NCBI RefSeq assembly: GCF_002090095.1
Contig: NZ_BBRJ01000002.1
Coordinates: 1,364,817-1,428,816, forward strand
Direction of reading: 5' to 3'
From: Demequina sp. NBRC 110053
GTDB taxonomy: Bacteria > Actinomycetota > Actinomycetes > Actinomycetales > Demequinaceae
Length of the DNA: 64,000 nucleotides
Each line of letters starts with the position of its first letter. Position 1 is the first letter of the stretch. Both the position numbers and the translations under genes were made by a program. The notes beneath the pieces are model-generated. The model ran no database searches. It was not told where the DNA came from and saw only the letters and a program-made list of their open reading frames with translations. Shown in pieces: positions 38,052 through 46,430 of this stretch.

Positions 38052-38990
38052 ATGACAGTCACGCAGGAGGCGCCCGTGCTCACGGACGCCATCGCGGTCG
38101 AGGGGGTGGCGCGCTCGTTCGGATCCGTCCGCGCGGTCGACAGCGCCAGCCTCACCGTGAGGCACGGGCACGTCACCGCCCTGATCGGGCCGAACGGCTG
38201 TGGCAAGACCACGCTCATGCTGATGCTGTCGGGGCTGCTGCGCCCCGACTCCGGCGAGATTCGGATCGCCGGCCACGACCCGCGCACGGACTCCGCCGCC
38301 GTGCGGGCCGCGATCGGGTGGATGCCGGACCAGCTGGGCTCGTGGGACAACCTGACGTGCCTGCAGACGCTGACGCTCATGGGCGAGGCGTACCGGATCC
38401 CGCGCGCGACCGCGCGCGAACGTGGGCTGTCATTGCTGCGCCGTGTGCACCTCGAGGAGTTCGCAGAGCGCCCGGCGCGCGTGCTCTCGCGGGGCCAGAA
38501 GCAGCGGCTCTCTCTCGCGCGGGCGCTCGTCCACGATCCCGCCGTGCTGCTCCTCGACGAGCCCGCCAACGGGCTTGACCCGCGCTCCCGTGTGGAACTG
38601 CGCGACCTGGTGCGCGAGTTCGCCGCCGAGGGCCGCGCCGTGCTCGTGTCGAGTCACGTCCTCGCCGAGCTCGACGAGATGGTCGATGACGCGGTGTTCA
38701 TGTCGAAGGGACGCACGCTCGGCGACGATGCCGCGGCCATGGTCGCCGACGCTCGTCTCAAGTACCGCATCGACGCGCTCGACCCCGAGGCACTGCAGGC
38801 GGCCCTCACGAGCGGACAGGTGGACTTCGAGCCCACCGCGACCGGAGCGGTCACCCGCATCGATGGCGAGGCCAATGCCGCTCAGGCGCTCGCATGGCTG
38901 GTCGGGCAGGGGGTCCAGGTCCACCGGTTCGGACCCGTGGGCTCGGCCCTCGAGCAGACGTACATGGCGATGAACGAGGAGCGGCGATGA
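38052..38990 (+). CDS. ABC transporter ATP-binding protein
   Basis: 312 aa. Walker A GPNGCGKTT (about 46-54), signature LSRGQKQRL, Walker B VLLLDEPANGLD and His-switch SSHVLAELDEM, of the ABC-2 exporter (CcmA/NatA-like) class. A C-terminal 90-residue extension resembles the regulatory region of drug-exporter ATPases. Start at the ATG without a strong ribosome site; longer frames lack support. The stop overlaps the permease start (ATGA). Confidence 0.93.
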   Translation: MTVTQEAPVLTDAIAVEGVARSFGSVRAVDSASLTVRHGHVTALIGPNGCGKTTLMLMLSGLLRPDSGEIRIAGHDPRTDSAAVRAAIGWMPDQLGSWDNLTCLQTLTLMGEAYRIPRATARERGLSLLRRVHLEEFAERPARVLSRGQKQRLSLARALVHDPAVLLLDEPANGLDPRSRVELRDLVREFAAEGRAVLVSSHVLAELDEMVDDAVFMSKGRTLGDDAAAMVADARLKYRIDALDPEALQAALTSGQVDFEPTATGAVTRIDGEANAAQALAWLVGQGVQVHRFGPVGSALEQTYMAMNEERR

Positions 38991-40246
38991 GCACCGAGAC
39001 CACCGAGCACCACCTGCCCGCATCCGACGTCGCGGTGAACCCGCCGCCACGCACCGGCAACCCGTGGCTGCCCACGCCGCACGGAGTGTCCCTCATGGCG
39101 CGGATCGAGCTGCGCAGGCGGCGGCCCTCTACCAAGGGCTACATCCTCTACGGCATCCTGTTTGCGATCGTCATCGCGATCTGCCTCTCCGCCGCGATCT
39201 TCACCCCGGCCCAGCTCTCGTCGACCAACTTCGAGATCGTGCTGGTCATGGTCCTCGGCGTCGGCATGCTCATCGCGCCCTCCCTGTCGGCCACGTCGAT
39301 CAACGGCGACTCTGGCGAGGGGGTGCTCGCACCGCTGCAGATGTCCCACCTCACCGCGGGCGACATCGCGATCGGCAAGCTGCTGGCCTCCTGGACGGTC
39401 TCGGTCTTCGCGCTGGTGGCGCTGTCTCCGTTCCTCGTCTACACCTTCCTCAACTCGGGCTGGCGCGTGGGGGAGATGCTCATGACGATCGGCGCGATCC
39501 TGTTCGTCGTGCTGACCTTCACCGCAGTCGGGCTCGCGTGGTCCGCGATCGCCGCTCGCGCGGTCGCATCCGTGGCCCTCGCGCACCTCACGACCGGCTT
39601 CTTCGTCATCGGCACGCTCATCGTGTTCGGCGTCTCGACCCTGCTGTTCACCGAGGAGGCGACGCAGCGCGACCGCTACATCGACTGGGAGCAGCTGACC
39701 CCCGAGGCGGAGGAGGCGCTCAACGAGGCGTACATGACGGGCGACTACTCCGCGCTCGACCCCGCGGACTACCAGTGCGTCGACTCCGAGTGGGCGTACA
39801 CGATCACCCACACGGAGCACGTGGCGTGGATCCTGCTGACCAACCCGGCCGTGATGATCACGGAGACCGCGCCCATCGTCGACCCCGAGACCTGGGAGGA
39901 GGACGGGCGCGCGGCGCCCGGCCTGTTCGCGACCATCCACCAGCTCGTGTCGCAGGCCCGCCTGGGACCTGTGGAGCAGCTCGACGACCACATCGTTTAC
40001 GACGAATGCGCCCAGCTCTTCCAGCAGGCCGAGGCTAGCGACATGTCCGATGAGGAGCTCGAGGAGAATTGGGCCGAGGAGGAGGCGCGTCACATGGAGC
40101 GGCAGCAGGAGGTCGCCAACCTCGATCGCGCGCCGTGGATCGGCCTGGGCGTGACCGGAGCGCTGCTCGTCGGCTCCATGTGGATCGTCGTCAACCGTCT
40201 CCGCGTGCCCTACAAGAAGCTGCGCAGCGGTACTCGCGTGGCGTAG
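38987..40246 (+). CDS. ABC-2 type permease
   Basis: 419 aa. About six helices: residues 45-65, 75-95, 123-150, 162-182, 190-215 and 380-400. Between the last two is a large hydrophilic, acidic segment (about 218-380, with EEATQRDRYIDWEQL and SDEELEENWAEEE). Partner of the ATPase to which it is coupled by ATGA. Substrate unknown; presence of a TetR regulator nearby suggests inducible export (inference). Confidence 0.88.
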   Translation: MSTETTEHHLPASDVAVNPPPRTGNPWLPTPHGVSLMARIELRRRRPSTKGYILYGILFAIVIAICLSAAIFTPAQLSSTNFEIVLVMVLGVGMLIAPSLSATSINGDSGEGVLAPLQMSHLTAGDIAIGKLLASWTVSVFALVALSPFLVYTFLNSGWRVGEMLMTIGAILFVVLTFTAVGLAWSAIAARAVASVALAHLTTGFFVIGTLIVFGVSTLLFTEEATQRDRYIDWEQLTPEAEEALNEAYMTGDYSALDPADYQCVDSEWAYTITHTEHVAWILLTNPAVMITETAPIVDPETWEEDGRAAPGLFATIHQLVSQARLGPVEQLDDHIVYDECAQLFQQAEASDMSDEELEENWAEEEARHMERQQEVANLDRAPWIGLGVTGALLVGSMWIVVNRLRVPYKKLRSGTRVA

Positions 40247-40254
40247 CCGGCTGT

Positions 40255-40299
40255 CGCATCGGCCGTCCTGTCCCTCGGCGGGACACGGCGGCCGATGCG
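40255..40299 (+). terminator. hairpin with CGCATCGGCCG arms after the ABC permease
   Basis: Outer stem CGCATCGGCCG/CGGCCGATGCG and inner stem TGTCCC/GGGACA. It begins 9 bp after the permease stop. No T-run follows. Confidence 0.6.
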
Positions 40300-40319
40300 C
40301 GGGCGAGCTCCCCTAAACC

Positions 40320-40420
40320 CGGCGAAGTGGGCCCAACTCGCTCGTCTAAGCCCCTAAATGAGCGAAGTGGGCCCAACTCGCTCGTGCAAGGCACTAGATG
40401 AGCGAAGTGGGCCCCATTCG
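40320..40420. repeat. 40-bp-period GGGCCC repeat, copy D (ABC permease/recR junction, three units)
   Basis: GGGCCC cores at 40329, 40369 and 40409, spaced exactly 40 bp. Each unit contains GAGCGAAGTGGGCCC, and the first two continue AACTCGCTCGT; between cores about 10-12 nt vary. The third unit ends in CATTCGTCC. It lies between convergent permease and recR genes. Confidence 0.85.
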
Positions 40421-40461
40421 TCCACGAGGGCGGCCATCCACGAAGACGGCGGGGCCCGGGG

Positions 40462-41058
40462 TCAGCTCACCTGGCGGCGGCCCTCGAAGGCGCGCCCGAG
40501 GGTCACCTCGTCGGCGTACTCGAGGTCGCCGCCCACGGGCAGCCCCGACGCAAGTCGCGACACCGTCACGCCCATCGGCACCAGCATGCGCGTGAGGTAC
40601 GTCGCGGTCGCCTCGCCCTCGATGTTCGGGTCGGTCGCGATGATGACCTCCTGGATGGCGCCGTCGCCGAGCCGCGTCAGCAGCTCGCGGATGCGCAGGT
40701 CGTCGGGCCCCACGCCGTTCATCGGATCGATCGCGCCGCCCAGCACGTGGTAGCGGCCCCGGTACTCGCGAGTGCGCTCGATGACCACCACGTCCTTGGG
40801 CTCCTCGACCACGCACAGAAGGTCGTCGGACCGACGCGGATCGGCGCAGATGCGGCACTGCTCGGACTCCGCCACGTTGCCGCACGTCTCGCAGAAGCGC
40901 ACCTTCTCCTTGACGGTCGTGATCGCGTCGGCGAGGCGCTTCACGTCGACCGCGTCCGCGGCGAGCAGGTGGAAGGCGATGCGCTGGGCGCTCTTGGGGC
41001 CCACGCCTGGCAGGTGCCCCAGCTCGTCGATCAGATCCTGAACCGCGCCGTCATACAT
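40462..41058 (-). CDS. recR: recombination mediator RecR
   Basis: 198 aa. N-terminal Hh[21 protein letters not shown]4 zinc finger [16 protein letters not shown] (about 56-71), Toprim domain with [18 protein letters not shown], and [15 protein letters not shown]. Works with RecO in RecF-pathway loading of RecA. TACGCT ends 7 nt before the ATG. In many bacteria ybaB sits between dnaX and recR; here a TetR gene does. Confidence 0.96.
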   Translation of the reverse strand: MYDGAVQDLIDELGHLPGVGPKSAQRIAFHLLAADAVDVKRLADAITTVKEKVRFCETCGNVAESEQCRICADPRRSDDLLCVVEEPKDVVVIERTREYRGRYHVLGGAIDPMNGVGPDDLRIRELLTRLGDGAIQEVIIATDPNIEGEATATYLTRMLVPMGVTVSRLASGLPVGGDLEYADEVTLGRAFEGRRQVS

Positions 41059-41065
41059 GGGCTCA

Positions 41066-41071
41066 AGCGTA
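41066..41071 (-). promoter_or_regulatory. -10 box of leaderless recR promoter
   Basis: TACGCT with 7 nt to the ATG at 41058. Confidence 0.55.
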
Positions 41072-41119
41072 GGCGGCGCGGGAGACGCAGGCGCGCATCA
41101 CGGCGCCAGCCGCGCCCAG

Positions 41120-41740
41120 TCAGCGCGCCTCGAGGTAGCGCAGGTAGACGTCCATGAGCCTCGACGGGTTCGCGCGGTAGGTCTCGAACATGAATCCGTA
41201 GCCTGCGGTGATGGCGAGCACGTCCTGAGCCAGCTCGTCCGCGGTGAGGTCGGTTCTGCACCAGCCGCGCTCCTGCGCATAGGTCATGAGCCGACCGAGC
41301 TCGGCGCACCACTCGGCGTGGAGCTCGCGCAGGGGCGCCATGAGCGACTCGTCGTCTCGGTTGGCGTCCGCGAACTCCGAGATCACCATGGTCCACCGGG
41401 ATCCTTGGGGGTCGGTACGTGCGAACTCCGTCTGCGCGATCGTCAGCGCCGTCGCGAGGTCGGCGGGCTCGGCCGCTTCGACGACGGCCCACCACTCGCC
41501 GCGCAGGTCGCGTCGCGCGCGCAGGACCTCGAGGAAGAACTCCTCCTTCGAGCCGAAGTGGAAGTAGAAGGCGCCGCGTGTGTAGCCGGAGTCGCGGACC
41601 ACGTCCTCGATCGTCGTGGGCGCGTAGCCCCTGATCAGGAACCTCTCGATGCCGAGCCGCAGCAGGTCTGAACGGGTCCGCTCGCGCTTGATCTGGAACT
41701 TGGTGGGAGGACGTTGTCCCGCACCGTCGACCTGGGTCAT
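41120..41740 (-). CDS. TetR-family transcriptional regulator between dnaX and recR
   Basis: 206 aa. HTH region (about 12-60): RTRSDLLRLGIERFLIRGY, TTIEDVVRDSGYTRGAFYFHF. Its ligand domain is Trp-rich (GEWWAVVEAAE, SRWTMVISEF). The ATG at 41740 is chosen because TACGCT ends 6 nt before it. There is no adjacent transporter, so its target is not evident. Located where ybaB/ebfC would be expected. Confidence 0.88.
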   Translation of the reverse strand: MTQVDGAGQRPPTKFQIKRERTRSDLLRLGIERFLIRGYAPTTIEDVVRDSGYTRGAFYFHFGSKEEFFLEVLRARRDLRGEWWAVVEAAEPADLATALTIAQTEFARTDPQGSRWTMVISEFADANRDDESLMAPLRELHAEWCAELGRLMTYAQERGWCRTDLTADELAQDVLAITAGYGFMFETYRANPSRLMDVYLRYLEAR

Positions 41741-41746
41741 GGGGCG

Positions 41747-41752
41747 AGCGTA
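41747..41752 (-). promoter_or_regulatory. -10 box of leaderless TetR promoter
   Basis: TACGCT with 6 nt to the ATG at 41740. Confidence 0.55.
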
Positions 41753-41795
41753 ACAGCGCAAAGCGGACACGCCTGCGCGCGTCCAGCGGGCACTT

Positions 41796-43835
41796 TCAGT
41801 CGTCGACGACGGTCCCGCCGAGCAGTTGCGCCACCACGTCCGCGCCGCTCAGTTGAGCGTCCGGCGCCCGCTCGTCATCAGGGGAGATGTCCTCGTGCGC
41901 GTCGTCGATCGCCGACGCCGAGCCGCGCGAGGGTGCGTCCTCCGAAGGCTCGTCGTCGACGGGCGGCTCGTCCCACGGCGGCGGCTCGTCCGCGGCGACC
42001 GCGGCACCTGCCAGCGCGGCTCCTGCTCCCGCGGCGCCGACCGTAGCGCTCGTCGCAGGCGAGGCGGACGGAGGCGGCGCGGAGGCCACCGATGGGGCAT
42101 GCGCGGGACTGGGCGCGGCCGGCGGGCGAGCGCCCCCTGGACCCTCGACTGCCTCGACGCGGACGTGGAGCCCGAGCGTCTCGCGAACCGCGAGAGCGAC
42201 GTTCTCCGCGTGCGCGCTGCCCGTGAAGCGGGAGGCCAGGGCGGCGTTGTCGAAGGCGAGCGTCAGGACGCCGCCGTCGACGCTCGCTACCTGGGCGCTC
42301 TGACTCACCATCGACCACGTGACTCGCCGGCGCTCGAGGGTGCCGAGCACCTCGGGCCAGCGGCGTCGCACGAGCTCCGCGTCCTCGGCCCCGCCCGCGA
42401 CATCCCCGGTCGGTGCGCGGACGGGCTCAGGCTTGTCGCTGGACGGTGGGGCCGATGCGGACGCCGGCTCGGGCGCTGGCACCGCCTCGGTCGTGGCTCG
42501 CGGCGCGGCGGAGGATTGCGGCGCGGCGGCGGACTGCGGCGCGGCGGTGGGCTCTGCTGCAGACTCGGGCTGCGCGGCCGCAGGCACCGGAGCCTGCTGC
42601 TCCCGAGCAGCAGCGACCGCTGCTCGAGCCTTGGCTGCGCCCGCGCCGGGATCGCTTCCGGTCTGTGGCGAGGCGGGTGCAGCCGCGGCAGCGGCGGGCG
42701 CAGGCGAGGAAGCCGCCTGCCCGCTCACTCCGCTGCCGGCCGCAGCGATGAGCCGCGCGCACAGCAGCTCGAGGTGCAGGCGCGGCGAGGTGGCGCCGAC
42801 CATGTGGGTGAGGGCGTCGTTGACGAGGTCGCCGGCCTGCGAAGCACGCGCGAGCCCGAGCCTGCGAGCCTGATCCTTCATGCTGTCGAGCTGGTCGGTG
42901 GGCACCTCGCCCAGGGCCTTGAGGCCCTCGCCTCCGGCGGCGCTCAGCAGGATGAGGTCGCGCAGCCGCTCGAGGAGGTCCTCGACGAACCGCCGCGGCT
43001 CGTGCCCCGTGTCGATCACCCGGCCGACGACGCTGAACAGCGAGGCGCCGTCCCCGGCTGCGATGGCGTCGACCGCGTCGTCGAGCAGCGTCGCATCGGT
43101 GAAGCCCAGCAGCGCGATCGCTCGCTCGTAGGTGACGCCGGCGTCGTCCGAGCCGGCCATGAGCTGGTCGAGCACTGAGAGGGTGTCGCGCACGGAGCCG
43201 CCGCCGGCGCGGACCACGAGCGGGAGGACGCCGCCCTCCACCTGCACGGACTCTGCCTCGCACAGCTGCCCGAGGTAGTCGATGAGGACGGGCGGTGGCA
43301 CGAGGCGGAAGGGGTAGTGATGGGTGCGCGAGCGGATGGTGCCGATGACCTTCTCGGGCTCAGTGGTCGCGAAGATGAAGCGCACGTGCGGCGGTGGCTC
43401 CTCGACCAGCTTCAGCAGGGCGTTGAAGCCCTGCGTCGTCACCATGTGCGCCTCGTCGAGGATGAAGATCTTGTACCGGTCTCGCGCCGGGGCGAAGGCC
43501 GCCCGCTCGCGCAGCTCGCGAGCATCGTCCACGCCGTTGTGCGAGGCCGCGTCGATCTCGACCACGTCGACCGAGCCCGCGCCGCCGCGCGCGAGCTCCA
43601 CGCATGAGTCGCAGCTGCCGCACGGGGTGTCCGTCGGTCCCTGCTCGCAGTTGAGGCAGCGGGCGAGGATGCGCGCCGACGTGGTCTTCCCGCACCCGCG
43701 CGGGCCCGAAAAGAGGTAGGCGTGGTTGACCTTGTCGGCGCGCAGCGCCTGCATCAGCGGGGTGGTGACGTGCTCCTGGCCGACCACGTCGGCGAACGCG
43801 TCCGGGCGGTAGCGGCGATACAGGGCGGTGCTCAC
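41796..43835 (-). CDS. dnaX: DNA polymerase III gamma/tau subunit
   Basis: Clamp-loader ATPase, 679 aa. Walker A GPRGCGKTTSARI (about 45-57), zinc Cys cluster CLNCEQGPTDTPCGSCDSC (about 64-82), DEAH-like DEAHMV and sensor FATTEPEKV. After about residue 370 the chain becomes Ala/Pro/Ser-rich and disordered, with an ordered island (VRRRWPEVLGTLERRRVTWS, about 490-510) that fits the tau C-terminal region. GTG start, with TAGGCT exactly 6 nt before it. Confidence 0.96.
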   Translation of the reverse strand: MSTALYRRYRPDAFADVVGQEHVTTPLMQALRADKVNHAYLFSGPRGCGKTTSARILARCLNCEQGPTDTPCGSCDSCVELARGGAGSVDVVEIDAASHNGVDDARELRERAAFAPARDRYKIFILDEAHMVTTQGFNALLKLVEEPPPHVRFIFATTEPEKVIGTIRSRTHHYPFRLVPPPVLIDYLGQLCEAESVQVEGGVLPLVVRAGGGSVRDTLSVLDQLMAGSDDAGVTYERAIALLGFTDATLLDDAVDAIAAGDGASLFSVVGRVIDTGHEPRRFVEDLLERLRDLILLSAAGGEGLKALGEVPTDQLDSMKDQARRLGLARASQAGDLVNDALTHMVGATSPRLHLELLCARLIAAAGSGVSGQAASSPAPAAAAAAPASPQTGSDPGAGAAKARAAVAAAREQQAPVPAAAQPESAAEPTAAPQSAAAPQSSAAPRATTEAVPAPEPASASAPPSSDKPEPVRAPTGDVAGGAEDAELVRRRWPEVLGTLERRRVTWSMVSQSAQVASVDGGVLTLAFDNAALASRFTGSAHAENVALAVRETLGLHVRVEAVEGPGGARPPAAPSPAHAPSVASAPPPSASPATSATVGAAGAGAALAGAAVAADEPPPWDEPPVDDEPSEDAPSRGSASAIDDAHEDISPDDERAPDAQLSGADVVAQLLGGTVVDD

Positions 43836-43841
43836 AGGGCG

Positions 43842-43847
43842 AGCCTA
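43842..43847 (-). promoter_or_regulatory. -10 box of leaderless dnaX promoter
   Basis: TAGGCT with 6 nt to the GTG at 43835. Confidence 0.55.
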
Positions 43848-43865
43848 GTGCCGCCCACCGACACG

Positions 43866-43907
43866 CGCATCGGCCCTCCACAGTGGCGGTCGTGGAGGGC
43901 CGATGCG
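43866..43907 (-). terminator. 16-bp hairpin with GCATCGGCCCTCCAC arms between adhP and dnaX
   Basis: Perfect stem CGCATCGGCCCTCCAC (43866-43881) with its complement at 43892-43907 and a 10-nt loop. It lies downstream of adhP and upstream of the dnaX promoter. No T-run follows. Confidence 0.65.
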
Positions 43908-43948
43908 GCGGGCAGGCGGTGAGGTCCGTCGCCCTGTCGAGGGTCGGG

Positions 43949-44983
43949 TCAGGCGGTCAGGTCCATCACGATCCGCCCGTCGATCGCGCCATCGTGCATG
44001 CGCGCGAAGATGTCGTTGATGCTCTCGAGCGGCTCGACAGCGTAGGTGGGGGCGATGAGGCCGCGGGCGAAGAAGTCGATCGCCTCCTCCATGTCCTGGC
44101 GGGTGCCCACGATCGAGCCGCGGACCGTCCAGCCGTTCAGCACCACCGAGAAGATGTCGAGGGGGAACTGCTCGGGCGGCAGGCCGACGAGCGACACCGT
44201 GCCGCCGCGGCGCAGCGAGCTGACGGCCTGAGGGAATGCCCTGCCGTTGACGGCCGTGACGAGCGCGCCGTGCACGCCGCCGCCCGTGGCCTCGCGGATC
44301 GCGGCCCCCGCATCCGCCGACGTCTCGGCATTCACGACGACCGCGGCGCCATGCTTGCGGGCCAGCTCGAGCTTGTCATCGGCCACGTCGACGGCGACCA
44401 CGCGCCGCCCCATCGCTACCGCGTACTGGACCGCGATGTGGCCCAGCCCGCCGATGCCGGAGATCAGCACCCAGTCGCCTGGCTTGGTGTCCGTGACCTT
44501 GAGGCCCTTGTACACGGTGACCCCGGCGCACAGGATGGGCGCCGCCGCTGCGAGGTCGACGCCGCCAGGCAGCACCGGGCAGTAGCGCGAGTCGACGAGC
44601 ATGTACTGGCCGAACGAGCCGTCGACGGAGTAGCCGCCGTTGCGCTGCGCATGGCACAGCGTCTCCCAGCCGGCCTCGCAGAACTCGCACTCGCCGCACG
44701 CGCTCCACAGCCACGCGTTGCCGACGGTGTCGCCCACCGCGACGCGGGTGACGTTGTCGCCCACGGCGACCACCTCGCCCACGCCCTCGTGGCCGGGGAT
44801 GAAGGGAGGGGAAGGCTTGACGGGCCAGTCGCCCTCGGCGGCGTGCAGATCGGTGTGGCACACGCCGGAGTAGTGGACCTTGACGAGGGCCTCGTAGCCG
44901 GTGGGGGTGGGCAGTTCGACGTCGGAGATCTCGAGCGGCTGGTCGAAGTTGCGGACGACCGCGGCGCGGAAGGTGTCGGCCAT
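43949..44983 (-). CDS. adhP: zinc-dependent alcohol dehydrogenase (AdhP type)
   Basis: Medium-chain dehydrogenase, 344 aa, NAD-dependent oxidation of primary alcohols or reduction of aldehydes. Catalytic zinc site SGVCHTDLHAAEGDWPV, GHEGVGEVV, structural-zinc Cys cluster CGECEFCEAGWETLC, and Rossmann loop GIGGLGHIAVQY. Matches the thermophilic Bacillus AdhT/AdhP line throughout. Start at the ATG at 44983; longer frames run into the SRP RNA region. It has its own hairpin terminator. Confidence 0.94.
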   Translation of the reverse strand: MADTFRAAVVRNFDQPLEISDVELPTPTGYEALVKVHYSGVCHTDLHAAEGDWPVKPSPPFIPGHEGVGEVVAVGDNVTRVAVGDTVGNAWLWSACGECEFCEAGWETLCHAQRNGGYSVDGSFGQYMLVDSRYCPVLPGGVDLAAAAPILCAGVTVYKGLKVTDTKPGDWVLISGIGGLGHIAVQYAVAMGRRVVAVDVADDKLELARKHGAAVVVNAETSADAGAAIREATGGGVHGALVTAVNGRAFPQAVSSLRRGGTVSLVGLPPEQFPLDIFSVVLNGWTVRGSIVGTRQDMEEAIDFFARGLIAPTYAVEPLESINDIFARMHDGAIDGRIVMDLTA

Positions 44984-45121
44984 GGGGATCACTTCTTCTC
45001 TGTCATGTCTGCGTCGGCGGCCGATCCGTCGGCGACACTTCCACGGTACGTCCGCACAGGGGGCCGCACCTGGGCCCTTCGTCCCCGTCAGGCTGCGCGC
45101 CGTCGTGCCCGGGCATGACAG

Positions 45122-45209
45122 GACCCCCCACGCACCCGACAGAGCCCGCTTGCCCTTGCTGCATTCCTGCCCTGGGGGAGTTGGGCGAGGTATCGCCACG
45201 TGGGGGGTC
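45122..45209 (-). ncRNA. ffs: signal recognition particle RNA (small 4.5S type)
   Basis: Minus-strand RNA of 88 nt with closing helix GACCCCCCACG/CGTGGGGGGTC and the conserved apical domain CAGGGCAGGAATGCAGCAAGGG that binds Ffh. TAGACT lies 7 nt before its 5' end. It is divergent from tRNA-Ser(GGA), as is common in Actinomycetota. Confidence 0.93.
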
Positions 45210-45216
45210 GCCCTCG

Positions 45217-45222
45217 AGTCTA
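45217..45222 (-). promoter_or_regulatory. -10 box of ffs
   Basis: TAGACT 7 nt upstream of the SRP RNA 5' end. Confidence 0.6.
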
Positions 45223-45236
45223 GCGCCGATGCGGAT

Positions 45237-45266
45237 TTAGCTGTTACGCCCTCGCTCGGGTACCAT
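45237..45266 (+). promoter_or_regulatory. promoter of tRNA-Ser(GGA)
   Basis: -35-like TTAGCT (45237-45242), 18-bp spacer and -10 TACCAT (45261-45266), placing the start about 4 nt before the tRNA. Confidence 0.45.
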
Positions 45267-45276
45267 TCTGGGGCTT

Positions 45277-45364
45277 GGAGGATTCGCCTAGTGGCCTATG
45301 GCGCACGCTTGGAAAGCGTGTTGGGTGCAAGCCCTCAGGGGTTCGAATCCCCTATCCTCCGCCA
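45277..45364 (+). tRNA. tRNA-Ser (GGA)
   Basis: 88 nt with a long variable arm. Acceptor GGAGGAT/ATCCTCC, anticodon loop TTGGAAA (GGA), T-arm GGGGTTCGAATCCCC and encoded CCA. Confidence 0.96.
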
Positions 45365-45400
45365 GTAGTAGCCGTTTGCCGCAGCCGCCGTGGGGGTTTC

Positions 45401-46102
45401 GTGAGTCAGTCGCCGACGGGTCCCGACCCCAAGCGTCGCAAGGCCGTGCGCCGACACCGTCGCGAACGCCAGATCGTGGTGTTCGGCGTCATCATCATCG
45501 CGGTCGCGGCCATCGGCTTCATGGCCTCCGCCATCTACAGCGGCGACGTCGAGGGCCCGTTCGCCTCCGACTTCAGCTCGCCCGCTCCCGAGCTGGGCGA
45601 GATCGACCTGGTGTGCCCGCCGCCCGAGAGCAAGCCGCTCGAGCCCAGCCAGGTGGTGGTGCGCGTCAACAACTCGACGGACGCGCCCGGCCTCGCCAGC
45701 ACCACGCGCGACACGCTCGCTGGGCGCGGCTTCGTCGTGGTGGGCGCGACCAACTGGTCTCGCGAGTACGACGGCAACGTGGAGATCTACTTTGGCGCCG
45801 AGGGCGTGCAGCACGCCTACACCCTCGCCCGGCAGTTCACGGACGCCGAGCTGGTGCTCGACAGCAGGCCCGACATCACCGTCGACCTGGTGCTGGGCGT
45901 GCAGTTCAGCGAGTCCCCTCAGCTGCGCGAACCTCTCGCTCCTGAGCTGTCCCCCGACCTCAACCTCACCGCCGGCGGCGAGTGCCGCCCCGCCAACCTC
46001 GTGGTCGCGGTCCCGGCGCCGCGCACGCTGCCCGAGAACCCGCTCGCGAGCGCGAGCCCCTCTCCGTCCCCCGAGCCAGAGGCCGAGGGCGACGAGGGCT
46101 GA
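45401..46102 (+). CDS. membrane-anchored LytR_C-domain protein
   Basis: 233 aa from a GTG; the upstream in-frame region is the tRNA. Basic cytoplasmic N-terminus (PKRRKAVRRHRRERQ), one membrane helix (about 26-48), then a LytR_C domain (about 85-180: VVVRVNNSTDAPGLASTTRD, YFGAEG). Ends in a Pro/Ser/Glu tail. LytR_C proteins accompany cell-envelope polymer attachment systems, but no LCP catalytic domain is fused here. A separate start 36 bp after tRNA-Ser suggests possible cotranscription with the tRNA. Confidence 0.82.
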   Translation: MSQSPTGPDPKRRKAVRRHRRERQIVVFGVIIIAVAAIGFMASAIYSGDVEGPFASDFSSPAPELGEIDLVCPPPESKPLEPSQVVVRVNNSTDAPGLASTTRDTLAGRGFVVVGATNWSREYDGNVEIYFGAEGVQHAYTLARQFTDAELVLDSRPDITVDLVLGVQFSESPQLREPLAPELSPDLNLTAGGECRPANLVVAVPAPRTLPENPLASASPSPSPEPEAEGDEG

Positions 46103-46221
46103 CGCGCCTCCGGCGGAGCATGAGCTCGGCCGAAGCGGGCGCGAAGTCGCGTTCCGCCGTGCGGGCCGGCGGCGGCTCGACCCTCGCGCCTTGACCCTTG
46201 ACCGTGCGACAGCTGCCTACG

Positions 46222-46259
46222 AAAAAACGGCTGAACCCCCACGATCGGAGGTTCAGCCG
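46222..46259 (-). terminator. intrinsic terminator of tRNA-Ser(CGA)
   Basis: 10-bp stem CGGCTGAACC/GGTTCAGCCG followed on the minus strand by TTTTTT. This is the clearest Rho-independent terminator in the window. Confidence 0.9.
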
Positions 46260-46284
46260 TTCACGATGTCGTGCGACATCGCCG

Positions 46285-46375
46285 TGGCGGTGACGGTGGG
46301 ATTTGAACCCACGGTACGGGGTTACCGTACACAGCATTTCGAGTGCTGCACCTTCGGCCGCTCGGACACGTCACC
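46285..46375 (-). tRNA. tRNA-Ser (CGA)
   Basis: 91 nt with acceptor GGTGACG/CGTCACC, anticodon loop CTCGAAA (CGA), long variable arm, T-arm GGGTTCAAATCCC and encoded CCA. Confidence 0.95.
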
Positions 46376-46430
46376 GCGAAAGAGGATACCTGGTCGTCAC
46401 CTGCCGTCCTAATCGGCGGACGCGAGGCGG

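Noticed and set aside
40320..40420. CRISPR array
   Set aside because: Spacers would be only about 10-12 nt, the repeat is a palindrome with 40-bp period, there are only three units, and no cas genes are near.
42427..43263. programmed frameshift in dnaX (separate gamma product)
   Set aside because: No A-rich slippery heptamer seen near the end of the ATPase region in this high-GC gene.
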